Notes: a model not told the origin generated them from the sequence alone. A stretch of 7,566 bases of DNA from Prevotellaceae bacterium (GCA_031278495.1 JAITKG010000058.1:1-7566); one strand, 5' to 3'. Shown: positions 1 to 7,290, counted from the stretch's first letter. Made by a program: numbers and translations.

Positions 1-26
1 TTTTGTTGTTTATTTGTTGTTACTTT

Positions 27-103
27 TTGCAGCTTTTGGAGATTGTTTTATATACGTACCCACAAACACAAACTTTCCTTTATAAAACAATCCCCTGCTG
101 CAA
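27..103 (-). other. Hairpin B, copy L, with conserved 17-nt loop
   Basis: Outer stem TTGCAGC/GCTGCAA pairs 27-33 with 97-103. The inner stem pairs 38-52 with 81-95 over 15 positions. Its one irregular pair (40/93) is a G-U wobble on the minus strand but an A-C mismatch on the plus strand, favouring minus-strand RNA. The loop contains GTTTGTGTTTGTGGGTA (minus strand, 73-57), identical to the loop of copy R. On the plus strand the hairpin is followed by TTTTTATT (104-111), so it could also act as a terminator for rightward transcription entering from the left. Confidence 0.75.
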
Positions 104-108
104 TTTTT

Positions 109-132
109 ATTCGCTGCCAATGATTGCAGAAT
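109..132. other. Small hairpin between hairpins A and B of copy L
   Basis: ATTC at 109-112 pairs with GAAT at 129-132, and TGC at 115-117 pairs with GCA at 126-128, with GC at 113-114 bulged out. It lies in the linker of the candidate ncRNA. No equivalent was found in copy R, so it may be incidental. Confidence 0.35.
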
Positions 133-231
133 ATCCTAACAGGGTTTTTCTACAATTTGTTTTCTTTAACTTTTATGATGATTTTTCTTATCCAATAAAA
201 AAATGAAAGTGGAAATGAGTACCATACTTAC

Positions 232-353
232 TACTATTCGAGGTTGTCGAAAACCTACATCGTTAATAAGTATAACAACTCACACCCACTCTTGGTGTAG
301 TTGCTTTTACTCATATTCAAACGATGTTGAAATTTTCGACATTTCGAATAGTA
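232..353 (-). other. Hairpin A, copy L: 122-nt multi-stem palindrome
   Basis: Four nested stems can be paired by eye: 232-241 with 344-353 (10 bp), 245-253 with 333-341 (9 bp), 257-264 with 320-327 (8 bp), and 276-286 with 294-303 (10 bp with one bulge). Read on the minus strand, the internal loop between stems 1 and 2 is AA opposite ACC, and that between stems 2 and 3 includes the UUUCA strand. Both recur in copy R. The apical AGAGTGG (292-286, minus strand) can pair with CCACTTT just outside the stem (212-206), giving a possible pseudoknot with one G-U pair. Confidence 0.8.
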
Positions 354-423
354 TACAGAATAAAAGTTAAAGCGATTAAATTTATATATCAATTTAATAT
401 TTCAAAGAACATCAATAACGCTG

Positions 424-454
424 CAAATATAAGAACTTATTTTTTATCTACAAA
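424..454 (-). promoter_or_regulatory. Leftward Bacteroidota promoter for ncRNA copy L
   Basis: On the minus strand, TTTG (454-451) is followed by 19 nt and then TATATTTG (431-424), a full match to the Bacteroidota -33 TTG and -7 TAnnTTTG elements at the standard spacing. It lies about 36 bp past the lpxB stop codon and faces away from lpxB, with no protein gene downstream in the window. It therefore most simply drives the hairpin-containing RNA. GCAAATA (423-429) and TATTTGC (458-464) form an inverted repeat around it. Confidence 0.7.
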
Positions 455-489
455 TTTTATTTGCATTTACTAATTAAAAACGCTGCCCC

Positions 490-1623
490 TTACGCTTCAC
501 TCTTGGTTCTTAACTCCCTTGTCATGGCAAGCGCGATGCGTTTAGCCGCGCCCTGTTCTCCCAAGCAGCGGCGCAGTTCGGCATAGTCGTTTAACTGGGC
601 AGCGCGTTTGTTCCCGTTGGGTAGCAGGGCTTGCAGTTCGGCTTGCAGGTTTGCGGTATTCAAGTCGTGCTGCACGAGTTCGCGCACCACTTCACGGTTC
701 ATAATAATATTGACCAACGAAATAAATTTTATCCGTACCAGTCGTTTGGCTATCTGAAAAGAAATTTCATTGCCGCCATAGCACACTGTTTGCGGCGTTC
801 CAATCAGGGCGGTTTCCAGCGTGGCGGTGCCGGAGGCTACAATGGCGGCGGCGGCGTGTGACAATAATTCGCAGGTTTGGTTTTCCACCAGCCGGAAAGT
901 TGTATGGCGGAGGTGTTTTTCATAGACCGCCCGGTCTATCGCCGGCGCGCCTGCCACTACAAATTGATAGCTGGGGAAACGCTCCGCCAGCGGCGTCACG
1001 CGCGGCAACACATAATTTATCTCCATGCGGCGGCTACCGGGCAGTACCGCAATAACAGGTTTACCGGGAAGGTTGTTACGTTGCCTGAAAGCCGCTATAG
1101 GTTCCGCTTTTTTCAACCGCTCGTTAATGGTATCTACCAACGGGTTTCCGGCATAGAATGCATCAATGCCCCATTTTTTGAAATACGCCTGTTCAAACGG
1201 GAAAATGATGAACAGCCTGTCAACGTCCCGTTGCAGGCGTTTTACGCGGCGTTCTTTCCATGCCCATACTTTTGGAGCGATGTAATAAAATACTTTCAAG
1301 CCTTTCTTTTTTGCAAACCGCGCAATGCGGAAGTTGAATCCCGGATAGTCAATCAGGATAACCGCATCGGGGCGGAAAGCCATTATATCCCGTTTGCAAA
1401 AACGGATGTTCCGCAGTACTTCCGGCAGTTTCCGCACGACCTCTACGAAGCCCATCACGGCGGCGTCTTTGTAATGTTTTACCAGCGTAGCGCCGTTGGC
1501 GACCATCCGGTCGCCGCCCCAGGCGCGGATTTCCGCCTGCGGGTCGGCTTGCTTTAACCCGTTAATTAAATCGCTTCCGTGCAAATCGCCGGATGCTTCT
1601 CCTGCAATAATATAATATTTCAT
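490..1623 (-). CDS. lpxB: Lipid-A-disaccharide synthase LpxB
   Basis: LpxB (glycosyltransferase family 19, EC 2.4.1.182) joins UDP-2,3-diacylglucosamine to lipid X on the cytoplasmic face of the inner membrane, forming the beta-1,6 disaccharide of lipid A. The 377-residue protein has the usual family length and is complete. It shows the N-terminal AGEASGDLHG (7-16), IDYPGFN (91-97), YYIAPKVWAW (113-122), GNP (159-161), LPGSR (194-198) of the nucleotide-sugar half, and SGTATLE (264-270). The ATG at 1623 is the natural start because the family motif begins six residues later. No Shine-Dalgarno sequence is visible. It is transcribed divergently from the tamB-like gene. A candidate promoter ends only 4 nt before the ATG, which would make the mRNA nearly leaderless. 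No clear intrinsic terminator follows the stop, and the promoter of ncRNA copy L begins 36 bp downstream on the same strand. Confidence 0.97.
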   Translation of the reverse strand: MKYYIIAGEASGDLHGSDLINGLKQADPQAEIRAWGGDRMVANGATLVKHYKDAAVMGFVEVVRKLPEVLRNIRFCKRDIMAFRPDAVILIDYPGFNFRIARFAKKKGLKVFYYIAPKVWAWKERRVKRLQRDVDRLFIIFPFEQAYFKKWGIDAFYAGNPLVDTINERLKKAEPIAAFRQRNNLPGKPVIAVLPGSRRMEINYVLPRVTPLAERFPSYQFVVAGAPAIDRAVYEKHLRHTTFRLVENQTCELLSHAAAAIVASGTATLETALIGTPQTVCYGGNEISFQIAKRLVRIKFISLVNIIMNREVVRELVQHDLNTANLQAELQALLPNGNKRAAQLNDYAELRRCLGEQGAAKRIALAMTRELRTKSEA

Positions 1624-1624
1624 A

Positions 1625-1658
1625 CTGCAAATTTCGGATTTCTCCGTATATTTGCAAA
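1625..1658. promoter_or_regulatory. Overlapping divergent promoters of lpxB and tamB
   Basis: Rightward: TATATTTG (1647-1654) matches the -7 consensus exactly, with CTG (1625-1627) in place of -33 TTG across 19 nt. Leftward: TTTG (1658-1655), 19 nt, then GAAATTTG (1635-1628), one mismatch from TAnnTTTG. Each promoter's -33 overlaps the other's -7 region, so RNA polymerase should not be able to occupy both at once. The site is also a dyad: TGCAAAT (1626-1632) with ATTTGCA (1650-1656), and inside it CGGA (1635-1638) with TCCG (1643-1646). A regulator could bind there, but the dyad may simply reflect the two facing -7 boxes. Confidence 0.55.
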
Positions 1659-1718
1659 AAAAATTATCGGGTTAAAACAAAAAATAATATAAAAACGCTA
1701 AAAAAAATAGTATTTATA

Positions 1719-4700
1719 TTGCTAACGACCGTGCTGTTATTACCGGTCGTGGTTTATTTTTTTGTCCAATTGCCGCCGGTACAAACTTTCCTTGTACGGC
1801 AAGTATCCGGCGTTTTGTCGGAAAAAGCCTATCCGGCGTCGGTTTCCGTAGGGTCGGTTTATTATTCCCTTTTTACCAAGTTGATTGTCGACGATGTGTA
1901 TGTAAGCGACATAAAAGGCGATACACTGCTTTTTGTAAATGAGCTCTCGCTCTCGTTAGCATCGTTCAGTTATTCGAAAAAACAGGCGACGTTCCGCTCC
2001 GTCCGTTTGCACCAGGGGGTTTTTAATTTATACACTTATCCGCTGGACGAAGAAAAAAACACGACGAATATTGTCGCTATCCTTGAGAAATTCAAAAATC
2101 CTTCCACCGGTGCGGATACTTTATCCGGCACGCCCTGGAACATTAAAGTAAATAATGTGGAAGTATCCGATTTCCGGTTTACTTTCCGCAATTTCAGCAA
2201 TCCTACCGAAACCTCCTTTCCGCAGGTGGTGGATTTTAGAAATATGGACATACGGGATATTTATGTGGATGCACGCCGGTTGCAGTTGTCGGGCGATACA
2301 TTGTTTTTTGAATTGAAAGGCGTCCGGTGTTTGGAAAAAAGCGGCTACCGCTTGGAACACCTGTCCGCCAAACGCGGCTATGTGTGCAGCACGCAAACGA
2401 TGTTGGAAGAAACGGAAGTGATAGATAATTATTCGCACATTTTGATGCATTATTACAAGATGGATTATGAAGATGCGAAATCGTTCAATCGCTACGAAAC
2501 CCAAGTGCGCATGGAAGCCGATTTCAACAATGCGCTGTTTTCGTTCCGTTCGTTGGGATACCTTGCAAGGGATTGTAAGATGCAACCGGACATCCGTATT
2601 TCGGGGATAGTGAGCGGCACGGTGGCTGATTTGCGCAGCAATCTTGTGCAGGTAAGTACAGCCTCCGAGAAAACGCAATTGCTTGCAAAGTTGAGAATAG
2701 ACGGCTTGCCGGACATCAAGGAAACGATGATAGACGTAAAAATCATCCGGCTGACAACGGAAGCGGAGGATTTGACCGGTTTGTTGCAGGGAATTCTGTA
2801 TCCCGATACATTGAACTTGCAGGTATTGCAACCGCTAACAGCCATTAACATGATAGGCGGTTTTACCGGTTTGTATAATGATTTTGTGACGAAAGGAACA
2901 TTGTTAACAAATCTTGGAAATGCCAGTTTTGATTTATCGTTTAATTTTGGCGGGCAGGGGCAAGGCGTGAACATCAAAGGCGATGCGCAGGCGCACAAGC
3001 TGAATGCCGGGCAGTTGGTTGACGCTTTGCCGGTATTTGGCGAAGTAACCGGCTCGTTGACTGTGGACGGGGAAATTTTACCCGAAAGGTTGGGGGGCTT
3101 GCAAATAAAGACGGTGGGGCAATTATCGCAGTTCGATTTTTTAAAATATGATTACAGGAATATTTTCCTGAATGGAATTGTAAAGCATACCGGTTTTGAC
3201 GGTAGCGTAATTATTAAAGATCCGAACTTGAATTTGGATTTTTCCGGTAGCGTTCACCGGGTAGCGGTGGACAATGCGCCCGGCGTTTTGCAATTTGATT
3301 TTGATGCTATCGTGCATCATGCCGATCTGGTGGCATTGCATTTGAATCCGCGCGACTCGGCGTCAATTGTGAAAACTGCGGTAAAAGCCGGTTATGAAAT
3401 GAAAAATCCATTCGAAGGCACAGGGAATATAACTTTTTCCGGCGTAGAATACACCAGCCGACAGGGCAAGTATGCTATTGGCGACATTCATATCCAATCG
3501 GATTATCACGGAAACCGGCATCATATAGCGTTACGTTCCGGTTTTTTAGAAATGGATTACATTGCTCAAAAAGCCGTGCCGGAATTTGTTGAGGCTATTG
3601 CGCATGTGCTTGCCAAACAACATTTGCCGGCAGTGTATGCCGATAACCTGCCTGATACCACAGCGGACGATGGCAGGTATCGTTTAAACGCCACTTTCAA
3701 AGATATTGCGGCAGTAGCCGGTATCGTACTTCCCGGATTATACATCGCTCCCGGTATGAAACTTTCGGTAACGCTTTCCGAAGATGATTCGTTGCAGCTG
3801 CTGCTAACAGGCAATGAACTGGCTTGGGGCGATTACCAGTTGAACGATGTTTCTTTGCAAGCTACCGGTAATGCGGCGCAAAGCCGTTCTGAATTTAGCG
3901 TCGGCAAAGCGACGCTGTTCGGCTTTACCATGCAAAACCTGTCTTCACTGGTAAGGCTTTCCGGTAATAAATTGAATTTTCAAATAGCATACGACAATCA
4001 AACAAAGTTGGGGAACAAGGGAAATATATCGGCTGCGTTTGATTTTATGAAGGAACAGGAAACCGGACACATGCTGGGCAATTTGCAAATTTATAAATCG
4101 GCGTTGGTCTTCAATGACACTACATGGAACATTGCGCCGGCAACTATCGGATTCAACGAAAAAATACATATCAATAATTTTCATGTTTACAATCACCGGC
4201 AAGATATTCGCGTAAACGGCGTATTATCGGGCAATATGGACGACACCTTGACGGTGGCAGTGAAAGATTTTGATATTTCCAATATCAATTATGTAACCGG
4301 CAAGGAAAAATATTATTTTGCAGGATTGTTATCCGGCGAAGCGAAAATCGTGGATGTGTACCATTCGTTGCATTTTTTCGCACAAGTAACGGTTGACCGG
4401 TTACTGGTAAACAACCGCTTGTTCGGAAATCTGGACGTCCGTAGCTGGTGGCATAACCGGGACAAACAGTTTCTGCTGCATGCGGCGACGCAGACAGACT
4501 CGCTCCGTATGCTGGAAATAGATGGCATTTATTCGCCAAGTAAAAAATATCTTGACCTGTCGGGTGTATTCAACCGTTTTCAAGTTTCGCATATAGCCCC
4601 TTTATTGGAAAGCGTGCTAAGCAATATCACGGGAACGCTTTCGGGCAAAGTTCATTTGTATGGGCAGTTGCCAAACCTTGTTACGGAAGGTTCGCAGCTC

Positions 4701-6221
4701 TATGCCGAAAATATGGCGGCTACGGTCGAATACCTGAAAACGCGCTATTCTTTTAGCTCGCCGCTATTCATCGACGCTAATTCTTTTGGCTTCAAAAATG
4801 CGGAAGCCAGCGACGGGCTTGGCGGTGCAGCCACTGTATCGTTGACGGTCGGTCATACGAATTTCCATGACTGGCAATATGAAGTAGCGGCATATCCGCG
4901 CAATTTATGCGTGATGAATACAACGGAAAAAGATAATGATACATTCTATGGTCGCGCTTACGCTACCGGCGCCGCGTTAATCAAAGGCAAAACCAATGAT
5001 GTGGTATTTGATATAAATTTGAAAGCAGATAGAAATTCCATGCTGCATATCCCGGCAACGTCGTCGTCGCAGGCACACGACATGGGATTACTTTCCTTTA
5101 CGCAACCGCCGGAAGAAACCGACCGGAAAGCGTTGGATAAACCTGAAGAAAATAACCGGCAGCCCGCCAATATGGATATTTCCTTAAACCTAAGCATTAC
5201 GCCGGACACAGAAGTATTGCTTGAGTTGGATAAAAAGTCCGAAGATGTGATACGCAGTTTCGGCACAGGCGACATAAAGATGGAAATAAATCCATCTATC
5301 AATAAATTCAATATGTATGGCGATTACCGGGTCAGTAAAGGCGATTACCTGTTCACCATCCAAAACTTCAATCTTATTACTAAACGGTTTGATTTTGCCG
5401 AAGGCGGGCGGATTACTTTTAACGGCGATTTGCAAAAAATGAACTTTGATTTGTCGGCTATTTATAAAACCACAGCGTCGTTAAATGCGCTACTTGCCGA
5501 TTCTTCAGCAATGGCTACGCGCAGGCAAGTCAGTTGCCGCATCGATATTACAGGCAGTTTATTAAATCCGGTCATCACTTTAGGCGTAGACGTGGAAAAC
5601 CTTGACGCCGAAACGCGGGCGCGGGTACAAAGCGCATTAAATACGGAAGAAAAAAGAACACGGCAATTCTTGTCGTTATTGGCTTTCGGCGGTTTTCTGG
5701 CTGACGACCAGTCGGAGTTAAGCGCCAACCTGCTTATGGGAAGCGCCACCGGATTAGTGACCAGCCAAATCAACAATTTATTCAACCGCTTTAACCTTCC
5801 GCTGGGCTTTGGGTTTTCTTACCTGCCCCAGCAGCGGGGACGCGTTGATGTGTTTGAAGTAAGTTTCTCGACGCAGATACTCGACGACCGCATAGTGATA
5901 AACGGCAATGTTGGCTCCGGCGATAAATCCCAATCGATATCCAATGACTTCGATTTAGGCATACGCCTTGACAGTAAAAATAAACTGCAATTCCGGGCAT
6001 TCACGCGTTCGGTAGACCAGTATACCGATAACATAGATAATAGCCAGCGGTACGGGCTGGGGATAATGTACCAGGAAGAATTTAATAATTTTTCCGAGTT
6101 ACTTAAACGGTTTTTCGGAAAGAAAAAAACAACTAAAACATTACCCGGAAAAGAGCCGGCAGTACGCAATGACGAAAAAGAACGCCCGGAAAACCGCAAG
6201 CAAACGGAAACCGGGCAATAA
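1719..6221 (+). CDS. tamB: TamB-family translocation and assembly module protein (DUF490 C-terminal domain)
   Basis: TamB-like proteins are anchored in the inner membrane and span the periplasm as a long beta-taco groove. They are linked to anterograde phospholipid transport and outer-membrane protein assembly, with an Omp85 partner (TamA or a BamA-like protein) that is not encoded here. The product is 1500 residues from the TTG at 1719. It has a hydrophobic N-terminus, a long run of beta-rich repeats, a charged linker (about 1128-1150) and the family C-terminal domain from about 1152 to 1458, including GDYLFTIQNFNLITKRFDF and TRQFLSLLAFGGF. It ends in a basic, low-complexity tail. The start is doubtful: the frame is open upstream, and codons from 1689 read (ATA)-KTLKKIVFIL, supplying the lysines expected before a signal anchor. 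There is no in-frame ATG, so 1719 is the first canonical start but 1689 may be the real one (1510 residues). The next gene follows after 22 bp. Confidence 0.93.
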   Translation: MLTTVLLLPVVVYFFVQLPPVQTFLVRQVSGVLSEKAYPASVSVGSVYYSLFTKLIVDDVYVSDIKGDTLLFVNELSLSLASFSYSKKQATFRSVRLHQGVFNLYTYPLDEEKNTTNIVAILEKFKNPSTGADTLSGTPWNIKVNNVEVSDFRFTFRNFSNPTETSFPQVVDFRNMDIRDIYVDARRLQLSGDTLFFELKGVRCLEKSGYRLEHLSAKRGYVCSTQTMLEETEVIDNYSHILMHYYKMDYEDAKSFNRYETQVRMEADFNNALFSFRSLGYLARDCKMQPDIRISGIVSGTVADLRSNLVQVSTASEKTQLLAKLRIDGLPDIKETMIDVKIIRLTTEAEDLTGLLQGILYPDTLNLQVLQPLTAINMIGGFTGLYNDFVTKGTLLTNLGNASFDLSFNFGGQGQGVNIKGDAQAHKLNAGQLVDALPVFGEVTGSLTVDGEILPERLGGLQIKTVGQLSQFDFLKYDYRNIFLNGIVKHTGFDGSVIIKDPNLNLDFSGSVHRVAVDNAPGVLQFDFDAIVHHADLVALHLNPRDSASIVKTAVKAGYEMKNPFEGTGNITFSGVEYTSRQGKYAIGDIHIQSDYHGNRHHIALRSGFLEMDYIAQKAVPEFVEAIAHVLAKQHLPAVYADNLPDTTADDGRYRLNATFKDIAAVAGIVLPGLYIAPGMKLSVTLSEDDSLQLLLTGNELAWGDYQLNDVSLQATGNAAQSRSEFSVGKATLFGFTMQNLSSLVRLSGNKLNFQIAYDNQTKLGNKGNISAAFDFMKEQETGHMLGNLQIYKSALVFNDTTWNIAPATIGFNEKIHINNFHVYNHRQDIRVNGVLSGNMDDTLTVAVKDFDISNINYVTGKEKYYFAGLLSGEAKIVDVYHSLHFFAQVTVDRLLVNNRLFGNLDVRSWWHNRDKQFLLHAATQTDSLRMLEIDGIYSPSKKYLDLSGVFNRFQVSHIAPLLESVLSNITGTLSGKVHLYGQLPNLVTEGSQLYAENMAATVEYLKTRYSFSSPLFIDANSFGFKNAEASDGLGGAATVSLTVGHTNFHDWQYEVAAYPRNLCVMNTTEKDNDTFYGRAYATGAALIKGKTNDVVFDINLKADRNSMLHIPATSSSQAHDMGLLSFTQPPEETDRKALDKPEENNRQPANMDISLNLSITPDTEVLLELDKKSEDVIRSFGTGDIKMEINPSINKFNMYGDYRVSKGDYLFTIQNFNLITKRFDFAEGGRITFNGDLQKMNFDLSAIYKTTASLNALLADSSAMATRRQVSCRIDITGSLLNPVITLGVDVENLDAETRARVQSALNTEEKRTRQFLSLLAFGGFLADDQSELSANLLMGSATGLVTSQINNLFNRFNLPLGFGFSYLPQQRGRVDVFEVSFSTQILDDRIVINGNVGSGDKSQSISNDFDLGIRLDSKNKLQFRAFTRSVDQYTDNIDNSQRYGLGIMYQEEFNNFSELLKRFFGKKKTTKTLPGKEPAVRNDEKERPENRKQTETGQ

Positions 6222-6231
6222 ACAATAAGCC

Positions 6232-6236
6232 GGAGA
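6232..6236 (+). promoter_or_regulatory. Shine-Dalgarno-like site before the metallopeptidase gene
   Basis: GGAGA lies 7 nt before the ATG at 6244, inside the 22-bp gap after the tamB stop codon. Shine-Dalgarno sites are unusual in Bacteroidota, so its role is uncertain, but it supports the chosen start and re-initiation on a tamB transcript. Confidence 0.45.
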
Positions 6237-6243
6237 AACGATT

Positions 6244-6975
6244 ATGAACGACCGTGAGCGAACGCTGCAACATACGAAATTTGGCGAAGTACACTTCCGC
6301 AAAGTGCCGCGCTCACGTTCCATCAGGATTTTAATACGTCCGGAAAAGGGCGTACTGGTAACCCTGCCGTTGAATGAAAGTTTTACAAATGCCGAACTTT
6401 TTTTGTACGAAAAAGCCGAGTGGACGCTCCAAACCCTGCAACGCCTGAAGAAAAAGCAGGAAGAAAAAAAGACGGTATTTACTCCCGAAACCGAATTTGC
6501 TACCTATTCGCGAAGAGTGCAATTAGTGCCCGAAGCGCGGCAAAACGTGCGTGTGCATATTGTTCCCGGAATAGTTTATATCTATTATCCCGGATGCCGC
6601 TCCATACAGGATGAAGCGTTGCAAACAGTCATCCGCAAGGCAGTGGAACACGCATGGAAAGTGGAAGCATACGAAACGTTGCCGCAACGCATGGCGCAAT
6701 TAGCCGCACAATGTAACTTAACATACAAAAAATTAAACATCAAAAATGCGCGTTCCTACTGGGGAATTTGCATGCCCGACAACAGCATTACCCTGAGTAT
6801 TCATCTCATGCACCTGCCGCCGCATTTGATAGACTTTATTATCCTGCATGAATTAAGCCATACCGTTCATAAAAACCACAGTGCGGTTTTTTGGGCATTA
6901 CTTGACCGCTTAACCAATGGCAAAGCCCGCGAATATTCACGCGAAATGCAGAAATACAGCACAAGGGTATATTAG
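6244..6975 (+). CDS. YgjP/WLM-type zinc metallopeptidase (M48-like, DUF45)
   Basis: This is a complete 243-residue soluble protein with no signal peptide or membrane segment, so it probably acts in the cytoplasm. It has the architecture of the YgjP-like (DUF45) family: an N-terminal beta region (about 15-45), a charged helical middle (about 50-75), and a C-terminal zinc-peptidase core. The core shows SYWGIC (171-176; the family usually has S-R/C-WGSC), then LPPHLIDFIILHELSH with HExxH at 202-206, and KNHSAVFW, whose His212 is the expected third zinc ligand. Glu203 would be the catalytic base. The substrate is unknown for most of the family. It starts 22 bp after the tamB-like gene with no promoter visible between them, so co-transcription is likely. 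The gap continues about 107 bp beyond its stop before the ncRNA copy R promoter. The family assignment is firm, but the biological role is not. Confidence 0.92.
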   Translation: MNDRERTLQHTKFGEVHFRKVPRSRSIRILIRPEKGVLVTLPLNESFTNAELFLYEKAEWTLQTLQRLKKKQEEKKTVFTPETEFATYSRRVQLVPEARQNVRVHIVPGIVYIYYPGCRSIQDEALQTVIRKAVEHAWKVEAYETLPQRMAQLAAQCNLTYKKLNIKNARSYWGICMPDNSITLSIHLMHLPPHLIDFIILHELSHTVHKNHSAVFWALLDRLTNGKAREYSREMQKYSTRVY

Positions 6976-7029
6976 TAGTAAGGCATAAAACTGCCCTGAC
7001 TCCCCAATTTCATTTTCAACGCTCCATTC

Positions 7030-7055
7030 GCATTGGCGACAGCTTCGCCAACTGC
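7030..7055. terminator. Hairpin after the tamB-metallopeptidase operon
   Basis: TTGGCGA (7033-7039) pairs perfectly with TCGCCAA (7045-7051) around a 5-nt loop. GCA (7030-7032) with TGC (7053-7055) extends the stem past a one-base bulge. It lies 55 bp after the metallopeptidase stop. No U-tract follows directly (T-runs begin near 7077), so it is at best a non-canonical terminator or 3'-end stabiliser. Confidence 0.4.
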
Positions 7056-7081
7056 AAACCAGCAAATTTCCAAACATTTTT

Positions 7082-7112
7082 TTTGTTGTATTAAAAAAGT
7101 TTTTTACCTTTG
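7082..7112 (+). promoter_or_regulatory. Rightward Bacteroidota promoter for ncRNA copy R
   Basis: TTTG (7082-7085), 19 nt, then TACCTTTG (7105-7112) exactly match the -33 and -7 Bacteroidota elements with the same spacing as the leftward promoter at 424-454. No protein gene of plausible length follows. The downstream DNA is the candidate ncRNA. Confidence 0.75.
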
Positions 7113-7154
7113 CATCACATTTATGCTCTTTTTCATTATGGGTGCTTTTATTCA

Positions 7155-7269
7155 ATTTCAGAAATCTCGAAAATTTCATGATAGTTAAGGAATAAAAAGC
7201 AAAACTCCACAAGAGAAACGTGAATTTTTTGCTTGTTTTAACTATCGGGTATTCGAGAACCTCTGAAAT
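7155..7269 (+). other. Hairpin A, copy R: multi-stem palindrome with possible pseudoknot
   Basis: Stems pair 7155-7162 with 7262-7269 (8 bp), 7165-7171 with 7252-7258 (7 bp), 7180-7188 with 7238-7246 (9 bp) and 7197-7204 with 7227-7234 (8 bp). The first internal loop is AA opposite ACC, as in copy L. The second includes the AATTTCAT strand opposite GGGTA, like the UUUCA/AGG loop of copy L. The apical GAAACGTGAA (7215-7224) is perfectly complementary to TTCACGTTTC (7281-7290), 11 nt past the stem. Confidence 0.8.
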
Positions 7270-7280
7270 AATAAGTAAAG

Positions 7281-7290
7281 TTCACGTTTC
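7281..7290 (+). other. 3' strand of possible pseudoknot in copy R
   Basis: TTCACGTTTC is the exact reverse complement of the hairpin A apical segment 7215-7224. Pairing across the closed stem would form a pseudoknot. Copy L offers a 6-7 bp equivalent in the same relative place (286-292 with 206-212). Confidence 0.55.

Larger units (their letters stand above)
27..418 (-). ncRNA. Candidate structured ncRNA, copy L (family not recognised)
   Basis: The transcript would start near 418, just after a consensus-like promoter at 424-454, and run leftward for about 390 nt through hairpin A (353-232) and hairpin B (103-27). It matches copy R at 7118-7515 block by block when each is read from its own promoter: CTTTTATTC (366-358), the CGAAAATTTCA internal-loop strand of hairpin A, a 3' flank that can pair with the hairpin A apical loop, CATCAT plus GTTAAAG (180-164), and the 17-nt loop of hairpin B. 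The stems differ in sequence between copies but still pair, as expected for a conserved fold. No convincing ORF lies on this strand. I do not recognise it as RNase P RNA, tmRNA, 6S RNA, SRP RNA or a riboswitch. The 3' end is a guess because no U-tract follows hairpin B in this direction. A single-stranded-DNA element read the same way is an alternative. Confidence 0.6.

Noticed and set aside
3..206. 67-codon open frame on the plus strand
   Set aside because: It runs antisense through hairpin B and the linker of ncRNA copy L, has a composition typical of AT-rich non-coding DNA, resembles no family, and has no promoter or ribosome site.
27..353. Hairpins A and B as an IS/MITE end or integron attC site
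   Set aside because: There is no transposase, integrase or target-site duplication in view, and the copies are strongly diverged with paired substitutions, unlike a recent MITE. The attC GTTRRRY core is not evident. A folded single-strand DNA role is still not excluded.
877..1557. 226-codon plus-strand frame opposite lpxB
   Set aside because: It lies wholly within the certain lpxB gene, and its translation has no recognisable domain. Long antisense frames are common opposite biased coding sequence.
2121..2831. 236-codon minus-strand frame opposite the tamB-like gene
   Set aside because: It is a shadow of the tamB frame, with no family resemblance and His/Gln-rich composition from reversed codons.
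7123..7188. 21-codon ORF (starts MLFFIMGAF) just after the copy R promoter
   Set aside because: The nearest frame in copy L reads the shared CGAAAATTTCA block in a different phase and gives an unrelated peptide, so conservation is at the nucleotide/structure level, not the protein level.
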